From Streptomyces chartreusis (lineage in GTDB: Bacteria; Actinomycetota; Actinomycetes; Streptomycetales; Streptomycetaceae): DNA of 64,000 nt. The stretch spans positions 4,402,001 through 4,466,000 of the forward strand of contig NZ_CP023689.1 of the NCBI RefSeq assembly GCF_008704715.1, written 5' to 3'. The translations under genes and the position numbers were made by a program. The notes under the pieces were generated by a model. The model worked only from the letters and a program-made list of their open reading frames with translations, did no database searches and was not told where the DNA came from. Below are positions 42,863 to 50,403 of the stretch, in pieces. Numbering within the stretch: the first letter of the stretch is position 1; the number at the start of each line of letters is the position of its first letter.

Positions 42863-43058
42863 GTTCGCCAGCCTCCCCAACCGTCTTCAGGGCCCGCAGT
42901 CTGCCACTAAATCACTTCGAGCAGTACTCGTCCGATTACAGAGACGGAAAGAAGACAAGGATTTCACCCAGGAAGGAGTCAGCGGAACGCAAGGAGAGGA
43001 AGCGAAGTTGGCGGAAAAAATGGCCAACAAGCGGTACGGGAGCGTCCAATTCGGTCAC

Positions 43059-43074
43059 GTGCACGTGCATCTGC
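43059..43074 (+). promoter_or_regulatory. 16-bp element upstream of the HATPase gene
   Basis: GTGCACGTGCATCTGC, 86 bases before the HATPase start, followed by a looser TGCATCTGC echo (43079-43087). The identical 16-mer, in the orientation of transcription, precedes the DUF397 gene (44124-44139). A shared binding site for the adjacent XRE regulator is inferred. Confidence 0.6.
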
Positions 43075-43159
43075 CCTTGCATCTGCTCTGCGCATCAGAA
43101 ACCATGGTCCCGCGCAACCGCTGCATCGCAACGACCGCGAACTCCCGGGAGTGCCTCGC

Positions 43160-43684
43160 ATGGGGACGAATGGATCGACCATGCTCGAGCCGTTACGGCA
43201 GGGCCTTCCGCCACTGGACCCCGCAGCCGTCTCCAACGCCGCCTCCTGCGCACTGCCCGCCCGCTACGAAGCGGTCCGTGAGGCACGCAAGTTCACCCGA
43301 CGCACGCTGGACCAGTGGGAACTGGACTACCGCTTCGACGACGTCTGCCTCGTGGTCTCGGAACTGGTGACCAACGCGCTACGGCACGCGCTGCCGGCCG
43401 GTGCGCAGCGGCTGCCCGAACAGACGCCGCCCGTGCGGCTGCATCTGATGCGCTGGACCGAGCGGCTGGTGTGCGCGGTGCGCGATCCCAGCCACGACAG
43501 CCCGGTGGCACGCGACTCCGACGACTTCTCGGCGGAGTCCGGGCGCGGTCTCTTCCTCGTCGATTCCTTCAGTGACAGCTGGGGGTGGCAGCCGCTGGCG
43601 GGGACGCTCAGCGGCAAGGTGGTCTGGGCGCTGTTCCGGCTGCAACCGGGCCAGACGGCCACGGCCGGCTCGGCGGACTCATGA
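43160..43684 (+). CDS. HATPase-type ATP-binding protein (RsbW/anti-sigma-like)
   Basis: 174 residues, a single GHKL ATPase domain: N-box VCLVVSELVTNALRHA, G1-type loop in LVCAVRDPSHDSP and GRGLFLVDSFSDSWGW. Such proteins are serine kinases for anti-anti-sigma factors or orphan regulators, and this type accompanies XRE/DUF397 pairs. ATG 43160 follows GGGAG by eight bases; GTG 43151 is the alternative. Confidence 0.85.
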   Translation: MGTNGSTMLEPLRQGLPPLDPAAVSNAASCALPARYEAVREARKFTRRTLDQWELDYRFDDVCLVVSELVTNALRHALPAGAQRLPEQTPPVRLHLMRWTERLVCAVRDPSHDSPVARDSDDFSAESGRGLFLVDSFSDSWGWQPLAGTLSGKVVWALFRLQPGQTATAGSADS

Positions 43685-43768
43685 ACCGCGGCGCTCGACG
43701 GCTCCGCGGTTCTACGCGCGTTACAGAGCGGAACACGTCGATTGCCCTGGGTTGTGCACCCAGTTGGG

Positions 43769-44011
43769 TCAGCCCACGACCAAGTGGTCGAACTCGCCGT
43801 CCTTGACGCCGAGGAGCATCGCCTCGATCTCGGCGCGCGTGTAGACGAGCGCCGGGCCGTCGGGGAAGCGCGAGTTGCGCACCGCCACATCACCGCCGGG
43901 CAACCGCGCGAACTCCACGCAGGAACCCTGCGAGTTGCTGTGCCGGCTCTTCTGCCAGGCGACCCCGTTCAGCTCCGTGGCCGCCATGCCGTTGTACACG
44001 TCGTGGTCCAC
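43769..44011 (-). CDS. DUF397 domain-containing protein
   Basis: 80 residues. WQKSRHSNSQGSCVEFARLP, VRNSRFPDGPALVYTRAEIE and the closing GVKDGEFDHLV are the DUF397 signature. These small proteins act with XRE regulators, in some systems as antagonists. GTG 44011 lies seven bases after GGGGAG. Carries the 16-bp element shared with the HATPase gene about 113 bases upstream. Confidence 0.92.
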   Translation of the reverse strand: MDHDVYNGMAATELNGVAWQKSRHSNSQGSCVEFARLPGGDVAVRNSRFPDGPALVYTRAEIEAMLLGVKDGEFDHLVVG

Positions 44012-44123
44012 AGGTCGCTCCCCGGTGGTGCGGTGGCTCGAGGCCATTGAGGCAAGAGGTGGTGCAGTGGTGCGGAAGTCAACTGCTTCCGGATCATAGC
44101 TCTGTTCACGTGCAACTGCATGA

Positions 44124-44139
44124 GCAGATGCACGTGCAC
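44124..44139 (-). promoter_or_regulatory. 16-bp element upstream of the DUF397 gene
   Basis: Minus-strand GTGCACGTGCATCTGC, identical to 43059-43074, then TCATGCAGTTGCACGTG, so that the element forms part of a longer imperfect dyad with CACGTG at both ends (44107-44139). Confidence 0.6.
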
Positions 44140-44179
44140 GCGGGGTGTTCCTGTGGTTACTCCTGTGACGTACGCGGGC

Positions 44180-44665
44180 TCACATGCGTTCCAGCGCATG
44201 CCCCAGGGATCGCATCACATGCGTCCGCCAGCCGCCGCCCATGATCTTCCTAGCCATGAGTTGGGCCGGGTCGTCCGGATCGAATCCCTCGTGCACTAGG
44301 AAGAGACGCGTTCCGCGCCCTTCTTGTTCCAAACTCCAAGTAACCGTCCAATTGGCGGAGTTGACCGGAGAAGGGTCGATCCAGCGGAGGCTCAGCATCC
44401 GCTCGACCCGGTACGCCAGGACCTCCACCTCGATGGTTCCGGAGAAGTTCGTGTTGGGTCGCGGGACGGAGGTCATCGTGTACCGGTGCCCGACCTCCAG
44501 CCGGAAGTCCTCGACGCCCTGCATCTGCCACTGCACGAGCAGCTCGGGTTCGGTCAGGGCGCGCCAGACCTTGGCGGGCGGATGCGGAAAGTACTGGTCC
44601 ACGCGGACGACGGTCAGATCGTCGTCGGGCTCGGGGCCGAGGCGGGGGTCCGGTTCGTCGCTCAT
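44180..44665 (-). CDS. SRPBCC (AHSA1/START-like) domain protein
   Basis: 161 residues with the helix-grip fold landmarks VVRVDQYFPHPPAKVWRAL, PNTNFSGTIEVEVLAY, LSLRWIDPS and a C-terminal long helix MARKIMGGGWRTHVM. Ligand unknown. The ATG overlaps the ArsR stop (ATGA), a very common pairing in actinobacteria in which the ArsR regulates the pair. Confidence 0.88.
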   Translation of the reverse strand: MSDEPDPRLGPEPDDDLTVVRVDQYFPHPPAKVWRALTEPELLVQWQMQGVEDFRLEVGHRYTMTSVPRPNTNFSGTIEVEVLAYRVERMLSLRWIDPSPVNSANWTVTWSLEQEGRGTRLFLVHEGFDPDDPAQLMARKIMGGGWRTHVMRSLGHALERM

Positions 44666-45015
44666 GCCGGCTCATCGTCGGGCATGCGGTCGAGCAGGTC
44701 GCCGAGGCCCTTCATACGGTCGCGCCAGAACCGCTCGTACGGATGGAGCCAGTCCTGCACCTCGGCGAGCGGGGCCGCCTCAAGGCGGTAGATGCGCTGC
44801 CGGCCGGAGCGCTGCTCGGAGACCAGGCCGGCGTCCCGGAGCACCTTCAGATGCTCCGAGAGGCTGGGGCGGCGCATGTCGAAGTGGTCGGCCAGGACCT
44901 GGACCGGCTGGGGCCCGCCGTCGCGCAGCAGTCGCAGCACCTCGCGGCGCGTGCCGTTGGCGAGCGCGGCGAAGACGCGGTCCTCTGCGGCCTCCCGGGC
45001 CCCGGTCGCGGTCAT
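44662..45015 (-). CDS. ArsR-family regulator
   Basis: 117 residues of winged helix: AALANGTRREVLRLLRDGG, VQVLADHFDMRRPSLSEHLK and GRQRIYRLEAAPLAEV. No Cys metal site, so it belongs to the type that is coupled with SRPBCC partners. ATG 45015. Confidence 0.92.
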   Translation of the reverse strand: MTATGAREAAEDRVFAALANGTRREVLRLLRDGGPQPVQVLADHFDMRRPSLSEHLKVLRDAGLVSEQRSGRQRIYRLEAAPLAEVQDWLHPYERFWRDRMKGLGDLLDRMPDDEPA

Positions 45016-45030
45016 GCCCTGCCCTTCCCG

Positions 45031-45402
45031 TTACTGAGCGGCCTCCGTCAGCAGCATCAGGCCGTTGCCGTCGGGGTCCTGGAATCCGGCCATCCGCCCC
45101 CAGGGCAGATCGTCCGGCCCCTGCACGGAGACCCCCGCCTGCGCGAGCCGCGTGCAGTCCGCGTCGACGTCGGTCGTGACCAACATGATCCCCCGGGTCG
45201 TGCCGGGCTCGAAACCGCCCATCCCAGGGCCGGAGAGCGTGAAGACCGTCTGCGCGCCCTTGGGGGCGACCTGGAGCCACCTGCCCTGCGGCATGTCCAG
45301 ATCGGCGGTGACCTCGAAGCCGAGGACCTCCGTGTAGAAGCGCAGGGCGCGGTCCTGGTCGGCGACGGGGAGCGTGACGAAGGAGGCGTGAGTGATGTTC
45401 AT
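45031..45402 (-). CDS. VOC family (glyoxalase-like) protein
   Basis: 123 residues: ALRFYTEVLGFEVTADLDM, RGIMLVTTDVDADCTRLAQ and GRMAGFQDPDGNGLMLLTE are typical of a single-chain VOC (glyoxalase/bleomycin-resistance) domain. It lies 16 bases upstream of the ArsR start, so probably one transcript ArsR-SRPBCC follows it. Function not assignable. Confidence 0.9.
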   Translation of the reverse strand: MNITHASFVTLPVADQDRALRFYTEVLGFEVTADLDMPQGRWLQVAPKGAQTVFTLSGPGMGGFEPGTTRGIMLVTTDVDADCTRLAQAGVSVQGPDDLPWGRMAGFQDPDGNGLMLLTEAAQ

Positions 45403-45414
45403 GGGAACGACAAT

Positions 45415-45459
45415 AGGTAGGAGATTCCCTACGCGTCAAACGTAGGGAATCTCCTACCT
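45415..45459. repeat. Perfect 19-base-arm inverted repeat between rpsR2 and the VOC gene
   Basis: AGGTAGGAGATTCCCTACG (45415-45433) and its exact complement (45441-45459) around the 7-base loop CGTCAAA. It begins 29 bases after the rpsR2 stop, so it can end the ribosomal operon, and 12 bases before the VOC start, so it may also carry that gene's promoter: TTGACG sits in the loop and upper arm on the minus strand, 17 bases from CTATTG. Confidence 0.85.
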
Positions 45460-45487
45460 GTGAGTCCCGAGGGATCGCGGGAGGCGG

Positions 45488-45718
45488 CTAGCGGGACGAG
45501 TACGGCAGCAGTGCCATCTCCCGCGCGTTCTTGATGGCCTTCGCCAGTCGGCGCTGCTGCTGGACCGTGACGCGGGTGACCCGGCGGCTGCGGATCTTGC
45601 CGCGGTCGGAGATGAAGCGGCGCAGCAGGTCGGTGTCCTTGTAGTCGATGTGGGTGATGCCCGCCTGGTCCAGCGGGTTGGGCTTCTTGCCGGGCTTGCG
45701 CTCGGGCTTGCGGGGCAT
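45488..45718 (-). CDS. rpsR2: 30S ribosomal protein S18, zinc-free paralog
   Basis: 76 residues: IDYKDTDLLRRFISDRGKI, SRRVTRVTVQQQRRLAKAIK and AREMALLPY identify bS18. No cysteines, the C-minus form that replaces the zinc-binding copy under zinc limitation. Last gene of the minus-strand Zur operon, five bases after the CobW-like stop. ATG 45718. Confidence 0.95.
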   Translation of the reverse strand: MPRKPERKPGKKPNPLDQAGITHIDYKDTDLLRRFISDRGKIRSRRVTRVTVQQQRRLAKAIKNAREMALLPYSSR

Positions 45719-45723
45719 GGGGG

Positions 45724-46917
45724 TCAGACCTCCAGGAGGGTGTCGAAGGCGGGCGGGAGCCGCTTCCAGGCATCGCGGCCCGCGGCGTACTCGGCGTCGG
45801 TGAGCAGGCAGGACTCCAGCAGCCGTTCGAGGCCGTCGCGGTCCAGGCCGGGCGAGGTGAAGACCAGGTGCTGGCAGCAGTCGCCGTGCTCGGGGTGCCA
45901 GTCCAGCGAGGCGGCGGCCCGGCGCACCGGCGGGACCATGTCCCAGGCCGCGTCCGGGAGCGAGGCGAGCCAGGGGCCCGCGCTCTCCACGCACAGGGCG
46001 CCGCCCGCCGCGTCCCAGTGCAGCAGCACGTCGGGCTTGTCGGCGAGCCAGAAGCGGCCCCTGCTGCGGGCAGCCGCGCAGGTGATGTCCTCCAGCGCCT
46101 CGTAGAGCCGCTCCGGGTGGAAGGGGCGGCGGCGGTGCCAGACGAGGGTGGCGACGCCGTGCGCGTCGGCCTCGGCGGGGAGCAGCGCGCACGCCGGGTG
46201 CTGGGCGGCCGCGGCCGACTCGACGTCGAAGCCGGCCAGCGCGGCCTGCGCGAGGGGGGTGAGCGGGCGGCGGCGCGGGGCCGGCACCGTCAGGTCGTCG
46301 GCGGGTGCGCCCGCCGGGTCGCCGTGGCCGATCGGGACCCGGCGGGCCGTCGGGTGGAGCTGGGCGAGCAGTTCCCGGTCCTCGTCGTCGGCCTCCCCGG
46401 AGTCGGCGACGGCGAGGACGGGGGCGTACTCCAGCTGACGCGCGAAGGTGTCGGCTACGGTGCGCTGATCGGTCGCGGCGGCGGCCAGGCCGCGCTCGGC
46501 CAGGTCGTCGCCGTTGCCCAGATACGGCAGCACAAGCGCCGGGTCGACCGCGGTGATCACCCCGGTGACCGTGAGCCCGCCCGCCGTGACCACCTCGGCC
46601 ATGGCCTTCGGCTCGACCGAGTCCCACAGCTCGACGACGGCCATACGCGTGCCGCCGGTGTCCCGGATCCTCAGCAGCTCCGGCACCAGGTCCTCGCGCA
46701 GGGCGCAGCAGGCGCAGTCGTTGACGAGGGGCGCCTCGCCGGCGCTCAGGAGTCCGGTGGCGTCGCGGATCGTCCGTACGACGGTGCCGGCGGCTGCCGT
46801 GGCCAGGTCGTGGTGGAGCACGACACTGCCGGGGACGTCGGCGAGCAGCCGCTCGACGGCCGCCTTGCGGGCGTCGGCGTGCAGCCCGCCGACGATCACG
46901 ACGGAGAGCTCGGGCAC
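45724..46917 (-). CDS. CobW/COG0523-family protein with a degenerate P-loop
   Basis: 397 residues, encoded inside the zinc-regulated ribosomal operon. COG0523 proteins are GTP-dependent metallochaperones. Here the CXCC motif is kept (Cys68-Ala-Cys70-Cys71 in NDCACCALRED) but the Walker A site is gone: residues 10-18 read GGLHADARK in place of GFLGAGKTT, so GTP binding is doubtful. The C-terminal domain motif usually GDRRQELVF is GDCCQHLVF, preceded by HPEH, adding Cys/His residues that could bind metal. GTG 46917 is five bases after rpmE2; upstream extension is rejected. Confidence 0.88.
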   Translation of the reverse strand: MPELSVVIVGGLHADARKAAVERLLADVPGSVVLHHDLATAAAGTVVRTIRDATGLLSAGEAPLVNDCACCALREDLVPELLRIRDTGGTRMAVVELWDSVEPKAMAEVVTAGGLTVTGVITAVDPALVLPYLGNGDDLAERGLAAAATDQRTVADTFARQLEYAPVLAVADSGEADDEDRELLAQLHPTARRVPIGHGDPAGAPADDLTVPAPRRRPLTPLAQAALAGFDVESAAAAQHPACALLPAEADAHGVATLVWHRRRPFHPERLYEALEDITCAAARSRGRFWLADKPDVLLHWDAAGGALCVESAGPWLASLPDAAWDMVPPVRRAAASLDWHPEHGDCCQHLVFTSPGLDRDGLERLLESCLLTDAEYAAGRDAWKRLPPAFDTLLEV

Positions 46918-46921
46918 CGCG

Positions 46922-47170
46922 TCAGCCCTGCTTCCCGTACCGGCGCTCGAAGCGCTCGACGCGGCCGGCGGTGTCCAGGACGCGGGCGGTGCCCGTGTAG
47001 AAGGGATGGCTGACGTTCGAGATCTCGACATCGACCACGGGGTAGGTGTTGCCGTCCTCCCACTCGATCGTCTTCTCGCCGGTCATCGTCGAGCGGGTCA
47101 GGAAGGCGTGGTTCGCGGCACGGTCGCGGAAGACGACGGGACCGTAGGCCGGGTGGATCGCGTTGCGCAT
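46922..47170 (-). CDS. rpmE2: 50S ribosomal protein L31 type B
   Basis: 82 residues: MRNAIHPAYGPVVFRD, EISNVSHPFYTGT and RFERRYG are diagnostic for bL31B. No cysteines, so zinc-free. It is known to displace the zinc form under zinc starvation. ATG 47170, eight bases after rpmG. Confidence 0.97.
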   Translation of the reverse strand: MRNAIHPAYGPVVFRDRAANHAFLTRSTMTGEKTIEWEDGNTYPVVDVEISNVSHPFYTGTARVLDTAGRVERFERRYGKQG

Positions 47171-47178
47171 GGCGTGCC

Positions 47179-47343
47179 TCAGCGCTCCTCTCGGAAGTCG
47201 ACGTGCCGGCCGGCGACCGGGTCGTACTTGCGCAGGGTCATGCGGTCGGGGTCGTTGCGGCGGTTCTTGCGGGTCACATAGGTGAAGCCGGTGCCGGCCG
47301 TGGACCGGAGCCTGACGACCGGACGGAGTTCGTTGCGTGCCAT
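47179..47343 (-). CDS. rpmG: 50S ribosomal protein L33, zinc-free paralog
   Basis: 54 residues (MARNELRPVVRLRSTAG at the start, ending VAGRHVDFREER), with TGFTYVTRKNRRNDPDR in the middle, typical of bL33. No Cys pair. ATG 47343, first gene of the minus-strand operon, start adjacent to the Zur-box-like palindrome. Confidence 0.95.
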   Translation of the reverse strand: MARNELRPVVRLRSTAGTGFTYVTRKNRRNDPDRMTLRKYDPVAGRHVDFREER

Positions 47344-47352
47344 GCTGCTATC

Positions 47353-47381
47353 TTACTGAAAACGAATCCCATTACCAGTAA
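47353..47381. promoter_or_regulatory. Zur-box-like palindrome between the two zinc-responsive operons
   Basis: TTACTG and CAGTAA (47353-47358, 47376-47381) bracket TGAAAACGAATCCCA (47357-47371), which matches the Streptomyces Zur consensus TGAAAATGATTTTCA at 11 of 15 positions. It sits between divergent rpmG and rpmB. Repression by zinc-loaded Zur is what would be expected of this gene set. Confidence 0.75.
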
Positions 47382-47404
47382 TCGACGAGAGAGGTTCGTC
47401 ACCC

Positions 47405-47641
47405 ATGTCAGCCCACTGCATGCTGACCGGCGCACAACCCGGCTTCGGCAACACGATTTCCCACTCGCACCGGCGGACCTCCCGCCGCTTCGACCCCAAC
47501 ATCCAGACCAAGCGCTACTGGCTGCCGAGCGAGGGCCGGCACGTGCGGCTGCGGCTGACCACCAAGGGCATCAGGACGGTCGACGTCATCGGCGTCGAGG
47601 CGGCCGTCGCACGGATCCGCGCCCGGGGAGTGAAGGTCTGA
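47405..47641 (+). CDS. rpmB: 50S ribosomal protein L28, zinc-free paralog
   Basis: 78 residues: HCMLTGAQPGFGNTISHSHR, RRFDPNIQTKRYWLPSEG and GIRTVDVIGVE. The CxxC of zinc-binding bL28 is reduced to a single Cys5. Stop overlaps the rpsN start (TGATG). Confidence 0.95.
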   Translation: MSAHCMLTGAQPGFGNTISHSHRRTSRRFDPNIQTKRYWLPSEGRHVRLRLTTKGIRTVDVIGVEAAVARIRARGVKV

Positions 47642-47946
47642 TGGCCAAGAAGAGCAAGATCGCGAAGAACCGCCGGCGTCAGGAGGTCGTCGCGCGGTAC
47701 GCCGAGCGGCGCGCCGAACTGAAGGGGATCATCCGCAGGCCGTCGTCCACGGACGCCGAACGGTTCGCAGCGCAGCGCGAGTTGGGGCGCCAGCCGAGGG
47801 ACGCCAGCGCCACGCGCGTACGCAACCGCGACCAGGTGGACGGGCGCCCGCGCGGCTACCTCCGCACCTTCGGACTGTCCCGGGTGAACCTGCGGGAGCA
47901 GGCGCACGCCGGGTATCTGCCGGGGGTGCGCAAGGCGTCCTGGTAG
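47641..47946 (+). CDS. rpsN: 30S ribosomal protein S14, zinc-free paralog
   Basis: 101 residues, the longer C-minus form of uS14: MAKKSKIAKNRRRQEVVARY, RDASATRVRNRDQVDGRPRG and FGLSRVNLREQAHAG. No cysteines, unlike the ~61-residue zinc form. ATG 47641 overlaps the rpmB stop by one base. Confidence 0.96.
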   Translation: MAKKSKIAKNRRRQEVVARYAERRAELKGIIRRPSSTDAERFAAQRELGRQPRDASATRVRNRDQVDGRPRGYLRTFGLSRVNLREQAHAGYLPGVRKASW

Positions 47947-48056
47947 GGCCGTTCGGATGCTGGGGTCCGGACCCGACTCCCTGGTAACTTGCTGCGGACG
48001 TTTCGGCCACGTCGGCCGGATCGGCGTATGCCGACCGCTACAGCTTGGAGTTCCCA

Positions 48057-48578
48057 GTGACCTCGGCGACTTTCTCGCGTACGCGCACGATGTCGGGCCG
48101 GCGGATGCGGGTCGTGGCCGCGGCCGCGACGCTGGCGGGCGCGCTCGCGCTGACCGCGTGCAGCAGTGACGGCGGTTCCGAGGGCGACGCGGCCCCCAGC
48201 GGTTCCGCGAGCGCGAGCGCCGACACGGGCGGCGGTAGCGGCGGCGGGTCCGCCTCCGCGGCCGGTGCGCTGGAGGGCAGCTGGCTCGCAACGACCGACG
48301 GCAAGGCCGTCGCGCTGGTCGTCACCGGCAAGGAGGCCGGCCTCTTCACGACCGGCGGGACCGTGTGCAGCGGGACCGCCGGCGAGGAGGGCGGGATGCG
48401 GATGATCCGGCTCAAGTGCACCGACGGCAGCAAGGACCGGGCCACCGGGATGGTCGAGTCCCTCGGCAAGACCTCGCTCAAGGTGACCTGGGAGGACGGC
48501 ATCGGGGCGGAGACGTACACCAGGACCGAGGGCGGCAAGCTGCCGACGGGCCTGCCCACGGCGAATCTGGGATCGTGA
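48057..48578 (+). CDS. Putative lipoprotein
   Basis: 173 residues with a signal peptide and lipobox LALTAC (Cys about residue 35), then a Ser/Gly/Asp-rich linker and a small beta-rich domain (LEGSWLATTDGKAVALVVTG ... TSLKVTWEDGIG). Two conserved-looking cysteines after the linker. No family recognised. GTG 48057 follows TTGGAG. Confidence 0.8.
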   Translation: MTSATFSRTRTMSGRRMRVVAAAATLAGALALTACSSDGGSEGDAAPSGSASASADTGGGSGGGSASAAGALEGSWLATTDGKAVALVVTGKEAGLFTTGGTVCSGTAGEEGGMRMIRLKCTDGSKDRATGMVESLGKTSLKVTWEDGIGAETYTRTEGGKLPTGLPTANLGS

Positions 48579-48639
48579 GGGCTGATCCGGTGACTGCCCG
48601 CGATCACCGACGTGACTCCGTGACTCCCTGAAGGACTCC

Positions 48640-49161
48640 ATGCGCGCCACCTCCCTCACCGTCGCCGCCCTCGCCGCGGCCCTCGTCCTGACCGCCTGCG
48701 ACAGCGGCGGGAGCGGGGACGACACCCCGGACAGCAAGGCCGACGCCGTCTGCGTCGACAAGCTCGCCGTGGAGTTCGGGCCCGGCAACGCCGCCCCCGC
48801 CGCCGGGGACACCGGCAACGTGCCGGTCACCGTCACCAACCGGGGCGGCGGCGACTGCACCCTGGACGGGCTGCCGGCCTTCGCGTTCGAAGCGGGCGGC
48901 ACCTCTACGGCCGTCGCGCCCGACCAGGCCGCCGCGGCCGGAAAGACGACGCTCACGAAGGGCGCCTCCACCTCCTTCACGCTCACCTACGTGCTGGGCG
49001 AGAAGGGCGGCAAGGGCCTCGCCCCGCAGAAGGCGAAGGTGACGCTGCCCGGGGCCGGCAAGGCGCACAGCTTCAAGTGGTCGTACGGCGTCGTCGCGCT
49101 GAAGACCGACGGCAAGACGCCGGACGCCTCGGTGAGCGGGTTCCAGCGGGCCGGCGACTGA
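48640..49161 (+). CDS. DUF4232-like lipoprotein
   Basis: 173 residues: signal peptide MRATSLTVAALAAALVLTAC with lipobox LTAC, then an immunoglobulin-like DUF4232-type domain (NVPVTVTNRGGGDCTLDGLP, TSFTLTYVLG) with two cysteines that can pair. Outer-face membrane anchored. Start ATG 48640. Follows the previous lipoprotein by 62 bases, likely co-transcribed. Confidence 0.82.
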   Translation: MRATSLTVAALAAALVLTACDSGGSGDDTPDSKADAVCVDKLAVEFGPGNAAPAAGDTGNVPVTVTNRGGGDCTLDGLPAFAFEAGGTSTAVAPDQAAAAGKTTLTKGASTSFTLTYVLGEKGGKGLAPQKAKVTLPGAGKAHSFKWSYGVVALKTDGKTPDASVSGFQRAGD

Positions 49162-49186
49162 CGGCCCGGCACACTCCCTCGGCGGA

Positions 49187-50302
49187 TCAGCGCAGCGGTC
49201 GGCGCGGGGCCATCTGCGCCCGGTCGGCCGCCTCCGCGCCCTCCACCCAGCCCGCCTCGTCGGTGACGCCGCGCAGGCGGGTCGTGGTGGTCTCGGGGAA
49301 CATGCGGTCCAGGCGGGCGGTGACCGCGACCTCGCGCGAGGCGAGGACCGGGAGCAGGTCCTCGGTCACCGGCGTGCGCGCCGCCGCGGTCAGCCGGGTG
49401 CCGATGCGGTGGGCGTAGGCCGCCAGGAACGACTGCCGGAAGGTCTTGGTCCGCTTTCGGCCGCCCGCGCGCTGGGCGGCCTCCGCCCTCGTCATCGCGG
49501 TCTGCGCCTGCACGAGAAGCGAGGTGTGGAGCAGCTCGACCACCTCCAGATCGGCCTCGAAACCGACGACCGTGGAGAAGGCGAAGGGCTCGTTCCACAC
49601 CGCACGGCAGTGGTTGACGGTCGCCACCGCGTCCAGCAGGACGGCCTTGGCCTGCTCGTACGGCGGCTCCACCCCGATCCGGCAGGCGCCGGGCGCGTTC
49701 CTGGCGTCGGGCGTACGGGACGCGAGCAGGGCCTCGTCGATGCTGTGCCGGGCCATCAGCTCCTGCGCCTTGGCGCTCAGCGCCTCCGCCTCCTCCGGGA
49801 ACCCGGTCGCCTCCGCCTTCGCCAGCAGCGCCCTGATGCGGGTGAGCATGCGGGACTCCGGCCGGGCGGGCCCGCCGACCGGGTCGGCCGCCTCGTCCAG
49901 GGGCTCCAGCGCGGGCAGCTTCAGCAGGAGGCGGTACAGCTCCAGCACGGTGGTCGCGTGCGAGAACCGGTCGGTGCCGGGCGGGGTCCCGGTGGGCAGG
50001 TCGTCGAGCTGCGCCTGCCAGCGCGGGCCGCGGGGGCGGTCGTTGGGGACCTGTGCGCGGATCAGCGCGGCGAGCAGCCGTATGTGTGCGTCCTCCAGCT
50101 CGCGCCGGACCAGCCGTACGACATCGGCCGGCTGCCAGCCGCGCCGCCAGGCCGCCGCCACGAACTCCTGGCCGCGCCGGTCGAGTTCGGCGTCGGCGCC
50201 CGGGTCGGACGCGAGGAGGGAGGCGCCGGTGTCGAGCGTGGTGTGCTCGGTGTCGTAGAGGGCCGCCTCGAAGGCGCGGTCGACGGTGCTGGGCTTGCTC
50301 AC
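49187..50302 (-). CDS. DUF2786 domain-containing protein
   Basis: About 371 residues. The DUF2786 core is LTRIRALLAKAEATGFPEEA followed by EALSAKAQELMARHSIDEAL, as in various Streptomyces and phage proteins; the rest is helical with KRTKTFRQSFLAAYAHRIG. Function unknown, sometimes found near DNA-metabolism genes. The start is uncertain: GTG 50302 is used, ATG 50338 is possible, and neither has a clear ribosome-binding site. Shares the operator region with the Clp-N gene. Confidence 0.8.
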   Translation of the reverse strand: MSKPSTVDRAFEAALYDTEHTTLDTGASLLASDPGADAELDRRGQEFVAAAWRRGWQPADVVRLVRRELEDAHIRLLAALIRAQVPNDRPRGPRWQAQLDDLPTGTPPGTDRFSHATTVLELYRLLLKLPALEPLDEAADPVGGPARPESRMLTRIRALLAKAEATGFPEEAEALSAKAQELMARHSIDEALLASRTPDARNAPGACRIGVEPPYEQAKAVLLDAVATVNHCRAVWNEPFAFSTVVGFEADLEVVELLHTSLLVQAQTAMTRAEAAQRAGGRKRTKTFRQSFLAAYAHRIGTRLTAAARTPVTEDLLPVLASREVAVTARLDRMFPETTTTRLRGVTDEAGWVEGAEAADRAQMAPRRPLR

Positions 50303-50354
50303 CCAGGGATCGTAAATCCGCGCGGGCGGCCGCGGCATGGCACCCGAAGATCAC

Positions 50355-50373
50355 TGTCAACCTCGGGTTGACA
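50355..50373. promoter_or_regulatory. Operator 1 (and -35 element) of the Clp-N regulator
   Basis: TGTCAACC TCG GGTTGACA, 8-base perfect arms. Its right half contains TTGACA (50368-50373), the likely -35 of the Clp-N gene; the next operator is centred 29 bases downstream. Confidence 0.78.
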
Positions 50374-50382
50374 CCCCCTGGC

Positions 50383-50403
50383 GTGTCAACCTACGGTTGA
50401 CAC
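50383..50403. promoter_or_regulatory. Operator 2 (and -10 element) of the Clp-N regulator
   Basis: GTGTCAACC TAC GGTTGACAC, 9-base perfect arms, ending at the base before the ATG. TACGGT (50392-50397) is 18 bases from TTGACA and gives a transcription start at or next to the ATG, so the message is probably leaderless. Confidence 0.75.
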
